Assembly (NCBI RefSeq): GCF_016278365.1
Contig: NZ_JADQBZ010000011.1
Coordinates: 142,469-206,468 of the forward strand
Source: Methanolobus sp.
GTDB lineage: Archaea > Halobacteriota > Methanosarcinia > Methanosarcinales > Methanosarcinaceae
Length of the DNA stretch: 64,000 nt
Direction: 5' to 3'
Part shown: positions 36,247 to 44,900 of the stretch, in pieces
Layout of the letters: every line of letters starts with the position of its first letter
How positions within the stretch are numbered: the first letter of the stretch is position 1
Notes under the pieces: model-generated
The model's database searches: none
Seen by the model: the letters and a program-made list of their open reading frames with translations, nothing else
Told to the model about the DNA's origin: nothing
Translations under genes and position numbers: made by a program

Positions 36247-37473
36247 TTGAGTCAGCCTAGTGTTAATATCGGCATGGTGGGTCATGTCGACCATGGAAAA
36301 ACCACGCTTGTGAGTGCACTGTCCGGCATATGGACAGACACGCACAGTGAAGAGATGAAACGCGGCATATCCATCCGTCTGGGATATGCAGATACCACAT
36401 TCCGGAAATGTCCTAACTGCCCCGAACCTCAGTGCTATACAGTTTCAGACAAGTGCGAGGGATGCGGTGAGGCATCCGAAGAACTAAGGACTGTTTCCTT
36501 TGTTGATGCACCAGGACACGAAACATTGATGGCAACGATGCTTTCTGGAGCTGCCATTATGGATGGTGCGATACTTGTCATAGCAGCCAACGAGACCTGC
36601 CCCCAGCCTCAGACAAAGGAGCATCTCATGGCACTGAACATTATCGGTATCAAGAACCTGGTAATCGTGCAGAACAAGATTGATCTGGTCTCAAGAGAAA
36701 AAATGGTGGAACACTACCACCAGATCAAGGAGTTCGTGAAGGGTACAGTGGCTGAAAACGCACCCGTTGTCCCCATATCAGCACAGCAGAACACCAATAT
36801 TGATGCCCTGATCCAGGCAATGGAAGAGATGATCCCGACACCTGTCCACAAACTTGACAAGCCCACACATATGCTTATTGCAAGATCATTTGACATCAAT
36901 AAGCCCGGAACTGCCATCAGTGGCATCACAGGAGGAGTTATAGGTGGCACTCTTACAGAAGGAGTCCTGCATCCTGGCGATGAACTGGAAATATGCCCGG
37001 GCATCAAGATCGAAAGTGAAGGAACTACCAGATGGAAGCCAGTCAGGACTAAAATAACAAGGATAGTGGCAGGGAAGGAAACAGTTAAAGAAGCAACCCC
37101 CGGAGGACTGCTTGCAGTAGGGACCAGTCTTGATCCTACATTAACCAAGAGCGATTCCCTTACAGGGCAGGTTGCAGGAATACCGGGGACCTTGCCTCCA
37201 ACACATGATTCTTTCACACTTGACTTACACCTTCTGGACAGGGTAGTAGGGGTCACTGATGAGGAGAAAATAGGCCCGATCAAGACAAGCGAGCCCCTGA
37301 TGCTCAATGTGGGCACAGCAACCACAGTAGGAACTGTGACAAGTGCAAGGAAGGATATCGCAGAGGTTAAGTTGAAAAGGCCAGTTTGCGCCGAGATCGG
37401 AGCAACGGTGGCTATCAGCAGGCGGGTTGGCTCCCGCTGGCGCCTTATCGGTGTAGGAGTAATCAAGGGTTGA
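36247..37473 (+). CDS. Translation initiation factor aIF2 gamma subunit
   Basis: A 408-residue GTPase that carries initiator Met-tRNA to the ribosome. It starts with TTG at 36247 behind GGGAGGG. G1 is [17 protein letters not shown]. The zinc knuckle CPNCPEPQC...CEGCG is at about residues 57-75. G3 is DAPGHE and G4 is VQNKIDL. Domains II and III follow from about residue 205. It opens a conserved archaeal gene block. The stop overlaps the TTG start of the PIN gene by four bases. Confidence 0.95.
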   Translation: MSQPSVNIGMVGHVDHGKTTLVSALSGIWTDTHSEEMKRGISIRLGYADTTFRKCPNCPEPQCYTVSDKCEGCGEASEELRTVSFVDAPGHETLMATMLSGAAIMDGAILVIAANETCPQPQTKEHLMALNIIGIKNLVIVQNKIDLVSREKMVEHYHQIKEFVKGTVAENAPVVPISAQQNTNIDALIQAMEEMIPTPVHKLDKPTHMLIARSFDINKPGTAISGITGGVIGGTLTEGVLHPGDELEICPGIKIESEGTTRWKPVRTKITRIVAGKETVKEATPGGLLAVGTSLDPTLTKSDSLTGQVAGIPGTLPPTHDSFTLDLHLLDRVVGVTDEEKIGPIKTSEPLMLNVGTATTVGTVTSARKDIAEVKLKRPVCAEIGATVAISRRVGSRWRLIGVGVIKG

Positions 37474-37847
37474 AAGTCATTATCGACACCAACGGCCTGA
37501 TGATACCTGTCCAGTTCAAAGTTGATATATTCGAGGAACTCAAAAGACTGGGATACGACAGGTTCATTGTGCCGCTTGCTGTGGTAAAAGAACTCGAGAG
37601 CCTTGGGAAGAAACTCCGTGGAAAAGACAGGATTGCAGCAAAGATCGCACTTTCACTTTCACAGAGATGCGAAATTATAGATGTTTCCGGCCATGCCGAT
37701 GATGTCATTATCGGGCTTGCAATGGAACTTAGCGCAGCAGTGCTGACAAATGATATCGGATTAAAGAAAAGGCTGGAAAGTGAACATATCCCCATTATAT
37801 GCCTGCGCCAGAAGAACAGGCTTGGCAATATCACGGATGATATATAG
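37470..37847 (+). CDS. PIN domain nuclease, Fcf1-like
   Basis: A 125-residue PIN-domain protein starting with TTG at 37470 (TTGA overlap with the aIF2 gamma stop). The first strand [12 protein letters not shown] holds the catalytic Asp; the conserved Glu is in [10 protein letters not shown], and the later acidic residues are in [13 protein letters not shown]. In archaea a gene of this type regularly sits beside aIF2 gamma and is related to eukaryotic Fcf1/Utp24, an rRNA-processing nuclease. No antitoxin gene is adjacent, so a VapC-type toxin is less likely. Confidence 0.85.
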   Translation: MKVIIDTNGLMIPVQFKVDIFEELKRLGYDRFIVPLAVVKELESLGKKLRGKDRIAAKIALSLSQRCEIIDVSGHADDVIIGLAMELSAAVLTNDIGLKKRLESEHIPIICLRQKNRLGNITDDI

Positions 37848-37909
37848 GTTCAGTTAAGATAATCAGAATATAAATATGACAATCATACAGGATTTTCGGA
37901 GTTAATCAC

Positions 37910-38476
37910 ATGTACAAAAAGATGAGGCTCGCGGACACTATTCGTGTGGCTCCTAACCTTCTGGGTGGAGACGTAAGGGCAAATGTGAAGAGTGCCTTAA
38001 GAGACAAGCTCGAAGGCAGAATTGATAAAGCGCTAGGTGCCATTGTAGCTATCACTGAGATTGATGCTATCGGAGAAGGACACATCCTTGTTGGTGATGG
38101 AGCCGTCTATTATGATGCTACATTTGATGCGATAGTGTTCGTTCCTGTCATCCAGGAAGTCATCGAGGGTGAAGTTGTTGAGACTGTTGACTTTGGTGCA
38201 TTCATAAGTATTGGTGCAATGGACGGGCTTTTACATGTGAGCCAGATAACTGATGACTTTATGTCCTACGATGGCAAGAATGGAAGGCTAATCAGCAAGG
38301 GCGGCGGAAGGTCGCTTGGAGAAGGCGACAAGGTCAGGGCACGTGTCGTTGCAGTCAGTATCAACGAAAGAGAACCAAGGGAAAGTAAAATAGGTCTTAC
38401 TATGAGACAGCATTCCCTCGGTAAAATGGAATGGCTGGAAGAAGATAAGAAACCCAGCGCAGAGAAGGCACAATAA
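37910..38476 (+). CDS. rpo7: RNA polymerase subunit Rpo7 (RpoE')
   Basis: A 188-residue stalk subunit of archaeal RNA polymerase. The N-terminal domain includes MYKKMRLADTIRVAPNLLG and IVAITEIDAIGEG. The C-terminal S1/OB domain starts near residue 80 (EVVETVDFGAFISIGAMDGLLHVSQI), ending in IGLTMRQHSLGKMEW. It pairs with Rpo4 (not in this window) and contacts nascent RNA. It is followed after 9 bases by the Spt4/Rpo-E'' gene. Confidence 0.95.
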   Translation: MYKKMRLADTIRVAPNLLGGDVRANVKSALRDKLEGRIDKALGAIVAITEIDAIGEGHILVGDGAVYYDATFDAIVFVPVIQEVIEGEVVETVDFGAFISIGAMDGLLHVSQITDDFMSYDGKNGRLISKGGGRSLGEGDKVRARVVAVSINEREPRESKIGLTMRQHSLGKMEWLEEDKKPSAEKAQ

Positions 38477-38485
38477 TTTGGAGGG

Positions 38486-38677
38486 ATGGAGATGGGTGAA
38501 CAGGTTTGCCGTGAATGCCATCGTATATTAACAAGCCAGACATGCCCCATATGTGGATCCAGCAACCTCAGCTCGGACTGGAGTGGCATGGTCGTTATCA
38601 TAGATCCCGAGCGTTCAGAGATTGCAAAGAAGATAGATGTCAAGGTAGCAGACAAGTATGCATTGAAGGTGCGCTGA
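38486..38677 (+). CDS. spt4: Transcription elongation factor Spt4 (RpoE'')
   Basis: A small zinc protein of 61-63 residues that pairs with Spt5 to increase RNA polymerase processivity. The zinc site is CRECHRILTSQTCPICG, followed by the family strand SDWSGMVVIIDPERSEIAKK. Two ATGs (38486 and 38492) are possible; GGAGGG at 38480-38485 is better spaced for the second. The TGA is directly followed by the TTG of the next gene. Confidence 0.93.
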   Translation: MEMGEQVCRECHRILTSQTCPICGSSNLSSDWSGMVVIIDPERSEIAKKIDVKVADKYALKVR

Positions 38678-39274
38678 TTGGGTGTGCAGATAAGTTTGCC
38701 TGAATCTGTCAGGCCTCTTTTTCGCAGACTGTTTGGCACATTGTACACAGGCACTGGTGATGACACCATCAGAAAACTATCCAAGGACCTGGATAGTCCC
38801 ACAAAACTTATATCCGTAGGTGATGTTACTACATTCCACTTGCTCAGTTCAGATATCATACCGGACATCCTTATAGTGGATGACCGGACAAAACGCGGAC
38901 CGGCTTCTGACCGGGTCGTGGTGGGCACAAAGCATAAAGGCTTCAGAGAAATATCCGTTGATAATCCGGCCGGGGTGATAACCGGGGATTTGATAGACGC
39001 TGTGGGTGATGCAATTGCATCGAACTGCCGTGTGAGGATATTTGTGCGCGGCGAAGAAGACCTTGCAGCTGTACCCGCCATGCTGATGGCTCCCGAAGGT
39101 TCAGCAGTGTTGTACGGACAACCTGACCAGGGAGTTGTACTTGTACAAATCACAGAATCAAAAAAAGAAGAAATCAGGGACCTGTTAACAAAGATCATTG
39201 AAGCACAGGGCCATAATGAAGATACGGAAATCATTTGGAGGAAATTAGATGGACATAAAGATCATGAAGGATAA
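38678..39274 (+). CDS. GTP-dependent dephospho-CoA kinase (DUF359)
   Basis: A 198-residue protein with the DUF359 signature: ISVGDVTTFHLLSSDIIPDI, IVDDRTKRGP, NPAGVITGDLIDAV and VRGEEDLAAVPAMLMAPEGS. Archaeal members phosphorylate dephospho-CoA using GTP to complete CoA synthesis. It starts with TTG at 38678 immediately after spt4 (GTG at 38684 is an alternative). Its end overlaps the S24e gene by 26 bases, consistent with one long transcript. Confidence 0.88.
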   Translation: MGVQISLPESVRPLFRRLFGTLYTGTGDDTIRKLSKDLDSPTKLISVGDVTTFHLLSSDIIPDILIVDDRTKRGPASDRVVVGTKHKGFREISVDNPAGVITGDLIDAVGDAIASNCRVRIFVRGEEDLAAVPAMLMAPEGSAVLYGQPDQGVVLVQITESKKEEIRDLLTKIIEAQGHNEDTEIIWRKLDGHKDHEG

Positions 39275-39548
39275 CACCAACGCACTCCTTAACAGGCGTG
39301 AGATTGACTTCAGCATTAACTATGAAGGACCAACTCCTGCAAGAAGTGTTGTCAGAGGAAAGATAGCAGCTATGCTGAACGTACCTCTTGAACTGGTAGT
39401 CGTCCACAAGATGGGTAACGAGTTCGGCAGACAGGCACTTGAAGCATATGTAAAGATATATGAGAGTGCAGAGCGCATGAAACAGATCGAGAAAAACTAT
39501 ATACTGGAAAGGAACACAGTTCCTGAACCGGAAGTAAAAGAAGAATAA
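39249..39548 (+). CDS. rps24e: 30S ribosomal protein S24e
   Basis: A 99-residue S24e. The motif [20 protein letters not shown] is the conserved N-terminus, followed by [20 protein letters not shown]. It starts inside the end of the dephospho-CoA kinase gene with GGAGG at 39237-39241. S27ae follows after 17 bases. Confidence 0.95.
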   Translation: MDIKIMKDNTNALLNRREIDFSINYEGPTPARSVVRGKIAAMLNVPLELVVVHKMGNEFGRQALEAYVKIYESAERMKQIEKNYILERNTVPEPEVKEE

Positions 39549-39565
39549 TTTCCAAAGGTGAAATA

Positions 39566-39715
39566 ATGGCTGCAAAAGATTACTACAAGGTCAGTGGCGA
39601 TTCCATTGAGAGGGCAAACCAGATCTGCCCCCGCTGTGGAGAGGGTGTATTCCTGGCTGAACACAAGGACAGACGTTCCTGTGGTAAGTGCGCATACACT
39701 GAGTTCAAGAAATAA
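39566..39715 (+). CDS. rps27ae: 30S ribosomal protein S27ae
   Basis: A 49-residue protein, short enough to be missed by a length cut-off. It reads [20 protein letters not shown], then a zinc ribbon CPRC and CGKC, ending AYTEFKK. This is the archaeal S27ae, without the ubiquitin fusion of eukaryotes. AAAGGTGA at 39554-39561 is the ribosome site. It closes the aIF2 gamma-to-S27ae block. Confidence 0.95.
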   Translation: MAAKDYYKVSGDSIERANQICPRCGEGVFLAEHKDRRSCGKCAYTEFKK

Positions 39716-40110
39716 TTATATTCAATCTATTTTTAATCACGGCCACAAGTTGTGATTTTATTCCTACTTTTTTTGTTTTGGCTTTTCAATGCATACTTTT
39801 AATCTTGTCATGCCTACTTGCCCGAAGATTTATAACAGCAGATAAGAATTATTATAAAAGTATACCCCATAATGAAAATAGCATTGACTTTATATTTATA
39901 CTTACTAGTGCAGTAAAGATACTATAGTTTAGCAGTACCGATTAGTAAGATTAAAATACATGGTAAGTATTACCTAAAATGCAAACATTTGGATCAGTTA
40001 TAGCAATTAACATGTGTTAACTAAAATATACATATTGGCACCTTAAGCTATATATAGAAATCAAATGTCAAGATTGGGTTATTGTCTTTATAAACAGTTG
40101 GTGATTCAAA
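39716..40110 (+). promoter_or_regulatory. Regulatory gap before the chelatase operon
   Basis: A 395-base AT-rich region without a gene. After S27ae there is a weak hairpin (AATCAC / GTGATT, 39735-39757) followed by TTATTCC and a T-run, a possible terminator. Two inverted repeats lie upstream of the operon: GGTAAGTATTACC (39962-39974) and TTAACATGTGTTAA (40007-40020). A TATA-like CTATATATAG at 40047-40056 would start transcription near 40078, about 33 bases before the DUF2162 ATG. The repeats are placed where a metal- or cofactor-sensing regulator could bind. Confidence 0.5.
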
Positions 40111-40785
40111 ATGGATACTATTTATGCTGCAGTTGTAGGCATTCTTATCGCCATATTCATCTTTGGGCTGAAAACAGGAGTAGGGTGTGGATTTTCGAGT
40201 ATACGGAAACGGGATGTGCTCATCCTGGCCACAGGTTACTTTGTCATATCAGTTATCCTTGGAAGTCTTGTAGGATTGGTGGATGAGTCGTATCTGGAGG
40301 GAATAGCAGGTCTTGGAATGACCCTGCACGTCCTTATTGCGCTCATCCTTATCGCGGTCGGGATATATACTCAGAAAAAATGGATCTGCGGGCATGATGT
40401 CTCAAAAAAGACATTCCTTGTTATCTCGGTACCATGCCCTGTCTGCCTGACAGCCCTTTTTGTGTCCTGCATGCTCCTTGCCTCAAGCCTTGAGATAAGC
40501 GGATGGAAGGTCGGTGTCATAGTAGGCATCGTTTTCTTCCTGTCAGTGGTATCATCCACATGGGTCTTCAAGAGTATGAGAAAAACACCTGAAGACCTTG
40601 GGACAGCTATGATGTTCCTTGGTATATTCTACCTGATGGGAGCCATGATAGTTCCTGCCTATATAAAGGCAAAACAGTTGAATATTTCAACCATCGAAGG
40701 CGGAGGCCTGGATATCGTTCCGCTGGTAGTGATATCGTTATTTATACTTGGCGGATTTGCTTTTAATTATATGAGAGGTCAATAA
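40111..40785 (+). CDS. DUF2162 polytopic membrane protein
   Basis: A 224-residue protein with about seven helices and a conserved cysteine group: C26 in KTGVGCGFSS, C93 in KWICGHDV, and C109, C112, C120 in VPCPVCLTALFVSC inside a helix. This fits DUF2162, annotated as a putative transporter. The CPVC pair in a membrane helix recalls thiol-redox carriers such as CcdA, or a metal-binding path. It is first in a four-gene set with an ExbB-like protein (2 bases downstream), DUF2149 and a CobN-like protein, which suggests a role in handling a metal or tetrapyrrole at the membrane. Confidence 0.78.
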   Translation: MDTIYAAVVGILIAIFIFGLKTGVGCGFSSIRKRDVLILATGYFVISVILGSLVGLVDESYLEGIAGLGMTLHVLIALILIAVGIYTQKKWICGHDVSKKTFLVISVPCPVCLTALFVSCMLLASSLEISGWKVGVIVGIVFFLSVVSSTWVFKSMRKTPEDLGTAMMFLGIFYLMGAMIVPAYIKAKQLNISTIEGGGLDIVPLVVISLFILGGFAFNYMRGQ

Positions 40786-40787
40786 AA

Positions 40788-41411
40788 ATGGATACAACTT
40801 CTTCATTGTTCGGTATTTTGTACACTTTTTCAGCTTCACTGCTGTACCCCGTAATAATAATCCTGCTGGGAATGGTAGTCCACTCCCTTATTCTCATCGG
40901 AGAGTTCCTTTCGGAATACGCAAGGCGTCATCGTGATGTAAAGAACCTGCAGGACTGTTGCCATGATATAAAAGAACATATGAATAAGGCTGCTTTTGGG
41001 AAAGCTGCAATTTCCCTGCGTAACATCAAACAGAACTTCATGGTAACAGGCTTTGCAAAAGCTGCTGCAGAACATCTTGAAAAGAGCACCGTTGCTTCTA
41101 TAGAATGGCTTTCCCAGGACTATGAGATAATGATGGCAAAAAGGCTTGAGCAGACAAGGATCGTCGCGACGATCGCTCCGATGCTCGGCCTGATGGGAAC
41201 ACTGATACCGTTGGGACCTGCACTAATAGGACTTTCCCAGGGCAATATCGAACAACTTGCAAACAACCTCATGATAGCATTTGCAACAACGGTTGTAGGA
41301 CTTTTCGCAGGCACCATTGCCTATGTGCTCACCCAGGTGAGGAAAAGATGGTACTGGCAGGATATGGCTGACATCGATTATATCCTGGATACGCTGGAGA
41401 TGCAGGAATGA
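40788..41411 (+). CDS. MotA/TolQ/ExbB-like proton channel subunit
   Basis: A 207-residue protein with three helices: TM1 about residues 15-42, TM2 TIAPMLGLMGTLIPLGPALI (about 128-147) and TM3 LANNLMIAFATTVVGLFAGT (157-176). The GLMGT motif (Thr 138) and the ATTVVG threonines (167-168) match the channel-lining residues of ExbB/TolQ. A cytoplasmic domain of about 85 residues sits between TM1 and TM2. Such subunits form the pentameric stator that couples proton flow to mechanical work. The stop overlaps the DUF2149 start by four bases. Confidence 0.9.
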   Translation: MDTTSSLFGILYTFSASLLYPVIIILLGMVVHSLILIGEFLSEYARRHRDVKNLQDCCHDIKEHMNKAAFGKAAISLRNIKQNFMVTGFAKAAAEHLEKSTVASIEWLSQDYEIMMAKRLEQTRIVATIAPMLGLMGTLIPLGPALIGLSQGNIEQLANNLMIAFATTVVGLFAGTIAYVLTQVRKRWYWQDMADIDYILDTLEMQE

Positions 41412-41767
41412 GAAGGCGAAGATACAGACGAACAGGGCTCATCACCAACGAGGATGAGCAAAACCCGCTCACAGGGGTTGCCAATCTCTTCGATATTGCA
41501 ATGGTATTCTCAGTTGCACTCCTGGTAGCACTGGTAATGTCCTACAACATACCGGAATTATTAACTGACGAGGACATAACCATCGTGAAGAACCCCGGAC
41601 AGAAAGACATGCAGATCATCATGAAAGAACAAGGCAAACCTATCGAGATAATGAATATGACAGACCAGATCGGAGGAGGAACCGGAGAGGCCCTTGGTAC
41701 GGCTTACAAACTTGCTGACGGAAGAGTGGTCTATGTGCCGGAGGAGGAAAACATGACTTCAACATAA
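41408..41767 (+). CDS. DUF2149 protein, ExbD-like single-pass subunit
   Basis: A 119-residue protein: basic cytoplasmic N-terminus (MRRRRYRRTG), one helix (NLFDIAMVFSVALLVALVMS, residues 26-45), and an external domain of about 70 residues. An aspartate (D29) at the start of the helix is placed like the essential proton-carrying Asp of ExbD/TolR. Overlap with the ExbB-like gene supports a stator pair. DUF2149 is not formally described as ExbD; the reading is inferred from topology, the acidic residue and context. Confidence 0.78.
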   Translation: MRRRRYRRTGLITNEDEQNPLTGVANLFDIAMVFSVALLVALVMSYNIPELLTDEDITIVKNPGQKDMQIIMKEQGKPIEIMNMTDQIGGGTGEALGTAYKLADGRVVYVPEEENMTST

Positions 41768-41800
41768 TTTTTTTTGCCTTACTGGACAAGTTAGGTTGTT

Positions 41801-41823
41801 TTAACACAACTATAATTTATAAA
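41801..41823 (+). promoter_or_regulatory. Internal promoter and possible operator of cobN
   Basis: TTTATAAA at 41816-41823 predicts a transcription start near 41845, about 80 bases before the cobN-like start. Just upstream, GTTGT / ACAAC (41796-41810) surrounds TTTAAC. The octamer TTAACACA (41801-41808) is the reverse complement of TGTGTTAA in the repeat at 40013-40020. Confidence 0.45.
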
Positions 41824-41861
41824 AATAACTTGTGAATAATAAGAATGGAAAACACGTGAAA

Positions 41862-41900
41862 GCATTTCGGTACCGCCTGCAAGCAAAGTGACCGAAATGC
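41862..41900 (+). promoter_or_regulatory. Hairpin in the cobN leader
   Basis: GCATTTCGGT / ACCGAAATGC form a perfect 10-bp stem around a 19-base loop. It ends 14 bases before the GGTGAT ribosome site (41915-41920). There is no T-run and no recognisable B12-box, so a cobalamin riboswitch is not supported, but a structured regulatory leader is plausible. Confidence 0.5.
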
Positions 41901-41923
41901 CTGGCACGCTATCGGGTGATAAC

Positions 41924-44900
41924 ATGCAAGTAAAAAGTATAGTGGTATTGTTATTAAGTTTGTTGTTGCTGGCATCGCTGGCAGCACCTGTATCGGCAGA
42001 TGAATTGAAGTTTGTTACCAATACGACAAGCAATGAGAACGGGGAGTTTATTCTAACAGATATTCCCAATGGGAATTATACACTTTCTGGAATAATATGG
42101 AGCACGGCAATGAGCGGTATGTGGCTCACAAACGCACAAGAGATAGCGGTTGAGAACGGGCAGCCTGTAGAGAATATAGTCATGGAGATGAGAAAGAATA
42201 CAAGCATTGACCATGATGCCATTCTGAGCATGCTGAACAGAACCACAATATCCGGAATCACAGTTGACAAAAACAGAGCCATTAAGCCTGAAACACAACT
42301 TATTCTTACTGATGAGAACGGGAGATTCATCCTCAATGCAACCAGCGATGAGAACGGGGAGTTCATTCTGGAAAATATCACAAACGGTGAATACACACTC
42401 TCTGGAATAATATGGAGCACAGCAATGAGTGGTATGTGGTTAACAAATGTGCAAGAGATTACTGTTAAGAACGGACAACTTGTCGAGGATATAGTCATGG
42501 AGATGAGAAAGAACACCAGCATTGACCATGTTGCCATACTAAGCATGCTGAACAGGACCACGATATCCGGAGCCACAGTTGACAAGAATGGAGTCATCAA
42601 GCCTGAAACACAGGTTCTTCTTACCGACGAGGAAGGTCATTTTGTCTTCTCTGCAACAAGCGATGCTAACGGAGAGTTCATCTTGGAAAATATCATGGAT
42701 GGTGAATACACACTCTCAGGAATAATATGGAGCACTGCGATGAACGGCATGTGGCTCACAAATGTGCAGGAGATCACAGTTGAGAATGGGCAGCCTGTTG
42801 AGAACATAGTTATGGAGATGAGAAAAAATACCGGTATTGACCATGATGCGATACTGAGCATGCTGGACAGGACCACAATATCCGGAACTACAGTTGACAA
42901 GAATGGAGCAATTAAACCGGGGACTCAACTCGTACTGATGAAGAAAGTCAAGTCCTCTGACAGTATCCCTTCAAATAATGCAACTTATCTGAAGGTAGCA
43001 ATCGTAACCGGCTACTCCTCATATGATAACGAACTTGCTGCTTCCATAGAAAGGATCAATGCCAACACAGGCCTCAATATTACATCCAGTTATTATATCA
43101 CTACCAAACTGCCGGATGACATAGACTTGAGCCAGATGGATATGATTTACATCGTGATGGTCACACAGAGTGCACCAAAGCTTCAGGAAACTATACAGCA
43201 GGCAATTGATAACGGGGCACTTGTCATAGGCTCCAACACATATCTCCCTGAAAGCACCTATGAAGTTCCTTCGGATTTTGCGGACCTGATCGTATTCAAG
43301 AAGTACCTTTCACAATACTGGTCAGGGGGAGCTGCGGATGACGAGAACTTCGATAATCTCATATTCTATCTGGCAAAGGAATACTACGATCGCACAGATC
43401 TTATAGTAAAAGAACCTACCGGCCTGGAAGGCGCAATATATCATCCTGCAATGACGGCAACTCCCATAGAGTACTTTACAGCCGATACACAGGAATATTT
43501 CAACTGGTATGCAATCAGGACTAACGGACATGCCTTTGATGAAAATGCACCGACTGTCGGGATCACGTTCTATAAGTCATACTATCCGGATGATATGGAG
43601 CCTGTCGACAAGCTCATAGAAGGGTTTGAGGCAAAAGGTGTCAATGTAATTGCCTGTTACGGAAATGCAGATCATTCTCTTGATGGATACCTGAACTACA
43701 GCAGCCAGACAAAGGTCGATGCTGTTGTTTCCTATCACTACAGAGGGAATTACTTTGATATAAAGGGCCTTGGGGTCCCTGTCATAAATGCCGTCCTCAA
43801 CGGGTACATGAACACCAGCCAATGGATAGAAACAAGCACTCCTTTGCCTGTTACAAATATGCTGAGGATTTACGGGCCTGAAGCTGAAGGGATGATAGAC
43901 CCCATTATGATAGGAGCAAAGGAAACAATTCTGGTGAACAACAGCACTGTGGAAAAGTACCTAGTCCATGAAGGACAGGCCCAGTGGCTCGTTGACCGCA
44001 CCATCGCACAGGCAAATCTTGGCATCAAGGATGAAGCTGACAAGAAGGTTGCCATCATCTACTACAACCATGGAGGCGGCAAAGATAACATCGGAGCGTC
44101 ATACCTTGAGGTTGCCCCGAGTATCGTGAATCTTCTGGAGGGAATGGCCGATGCAGGTTATGATGTGGACGGCAGCCTCATACCCAATAAGACAGAACTC
44201 GTGGACCTCATGGTTTACCAGGGGAGGAACGTAGGCACATGGGCACCGGGAGAACTTGATGCTCTTGTTAGGACAGGAAAAGTTGTGCTGCTGCCCGAAA
44301 GCACCTACCAGGTGTGGTTTAATGAACTTCCCGAGAAGAGAAGGGAAGAGGTCATAGAAATGTGGGGAGAGGCTCCGGGAGAGATAATGGTCTACACCGA
44401 TGGCAACGGCAAGCAGTTCATAGTCATCCCCACCATCAGCCTCAGCGAGAATGTAATCCTTGCTCCCCAGCCCTCACGCGGGTGGCTGGAGAACTACGAT
44501 GCATTGTACCACGATACAGAATTACCCCCGCATCACCAATATATTGCATTTTACCTATGGCTGCAGCATGAGTTCGATGCTGACGTGATGGTCAACATGG
44601 GGAGGCACGGTACCGTAGAATGGCTGCCCGGGAAGGATTTCTGCCTGCTCAGTGATGAATGGCCCGGACTTATGGTTGGCGATATACCGGTCATATATCC
44701 TTATGTAATGGATGGCATGGGTGAAGGCATGCAGGCAAAGCGCCGGGGAAATGCTGTAATTATCGACCACATGATACCTCCGGTGATATCTGCAGGCCTT
44801 TATGGGAATTACAGCCTGCTTAGCAGTGAAATTACATCATACCAGACATCCGTTACAGAAGACGAATCGCTCAGGCAGGCACATTTACAGAAGATAGTCA

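Noticed and set aside
37470-37847. VapC-type toxin
   Set aside because: The PIN gene has no adjacent antitoxin and is embedded in a conserved translation and transcription block, so an Fcf1-like rRNA nuclease is more likely.
38266-39234. 322-codon minus-strand frame and a 250-codon one at 36714-37466
   Set aside because: Both are antisense to conserved genes (dephospho-CoA kinase/Rpo7 and aIF2 gamma), with low-complexity Ser/Thr content typical of shadows.
41862-41923. Cobalamin riboswitch in front of the cobN-like gene
   Set aside because: The hairpin is real, but the conserved B12-box sequence and multi-helix core are absent.
42076-42900. Repeated minus-strand frames over the cobN repeats
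   Set aside because: Their similarity to each other comes from the tandem DNA repeats of the plus-strand gene.
42030-42945. CRISPR-like array
   Set aside because: The 315-bp period is in frame with a protein and lacks short palindromic repeats with unique spacers. No CRISPR array or cas gene was seen in the window.
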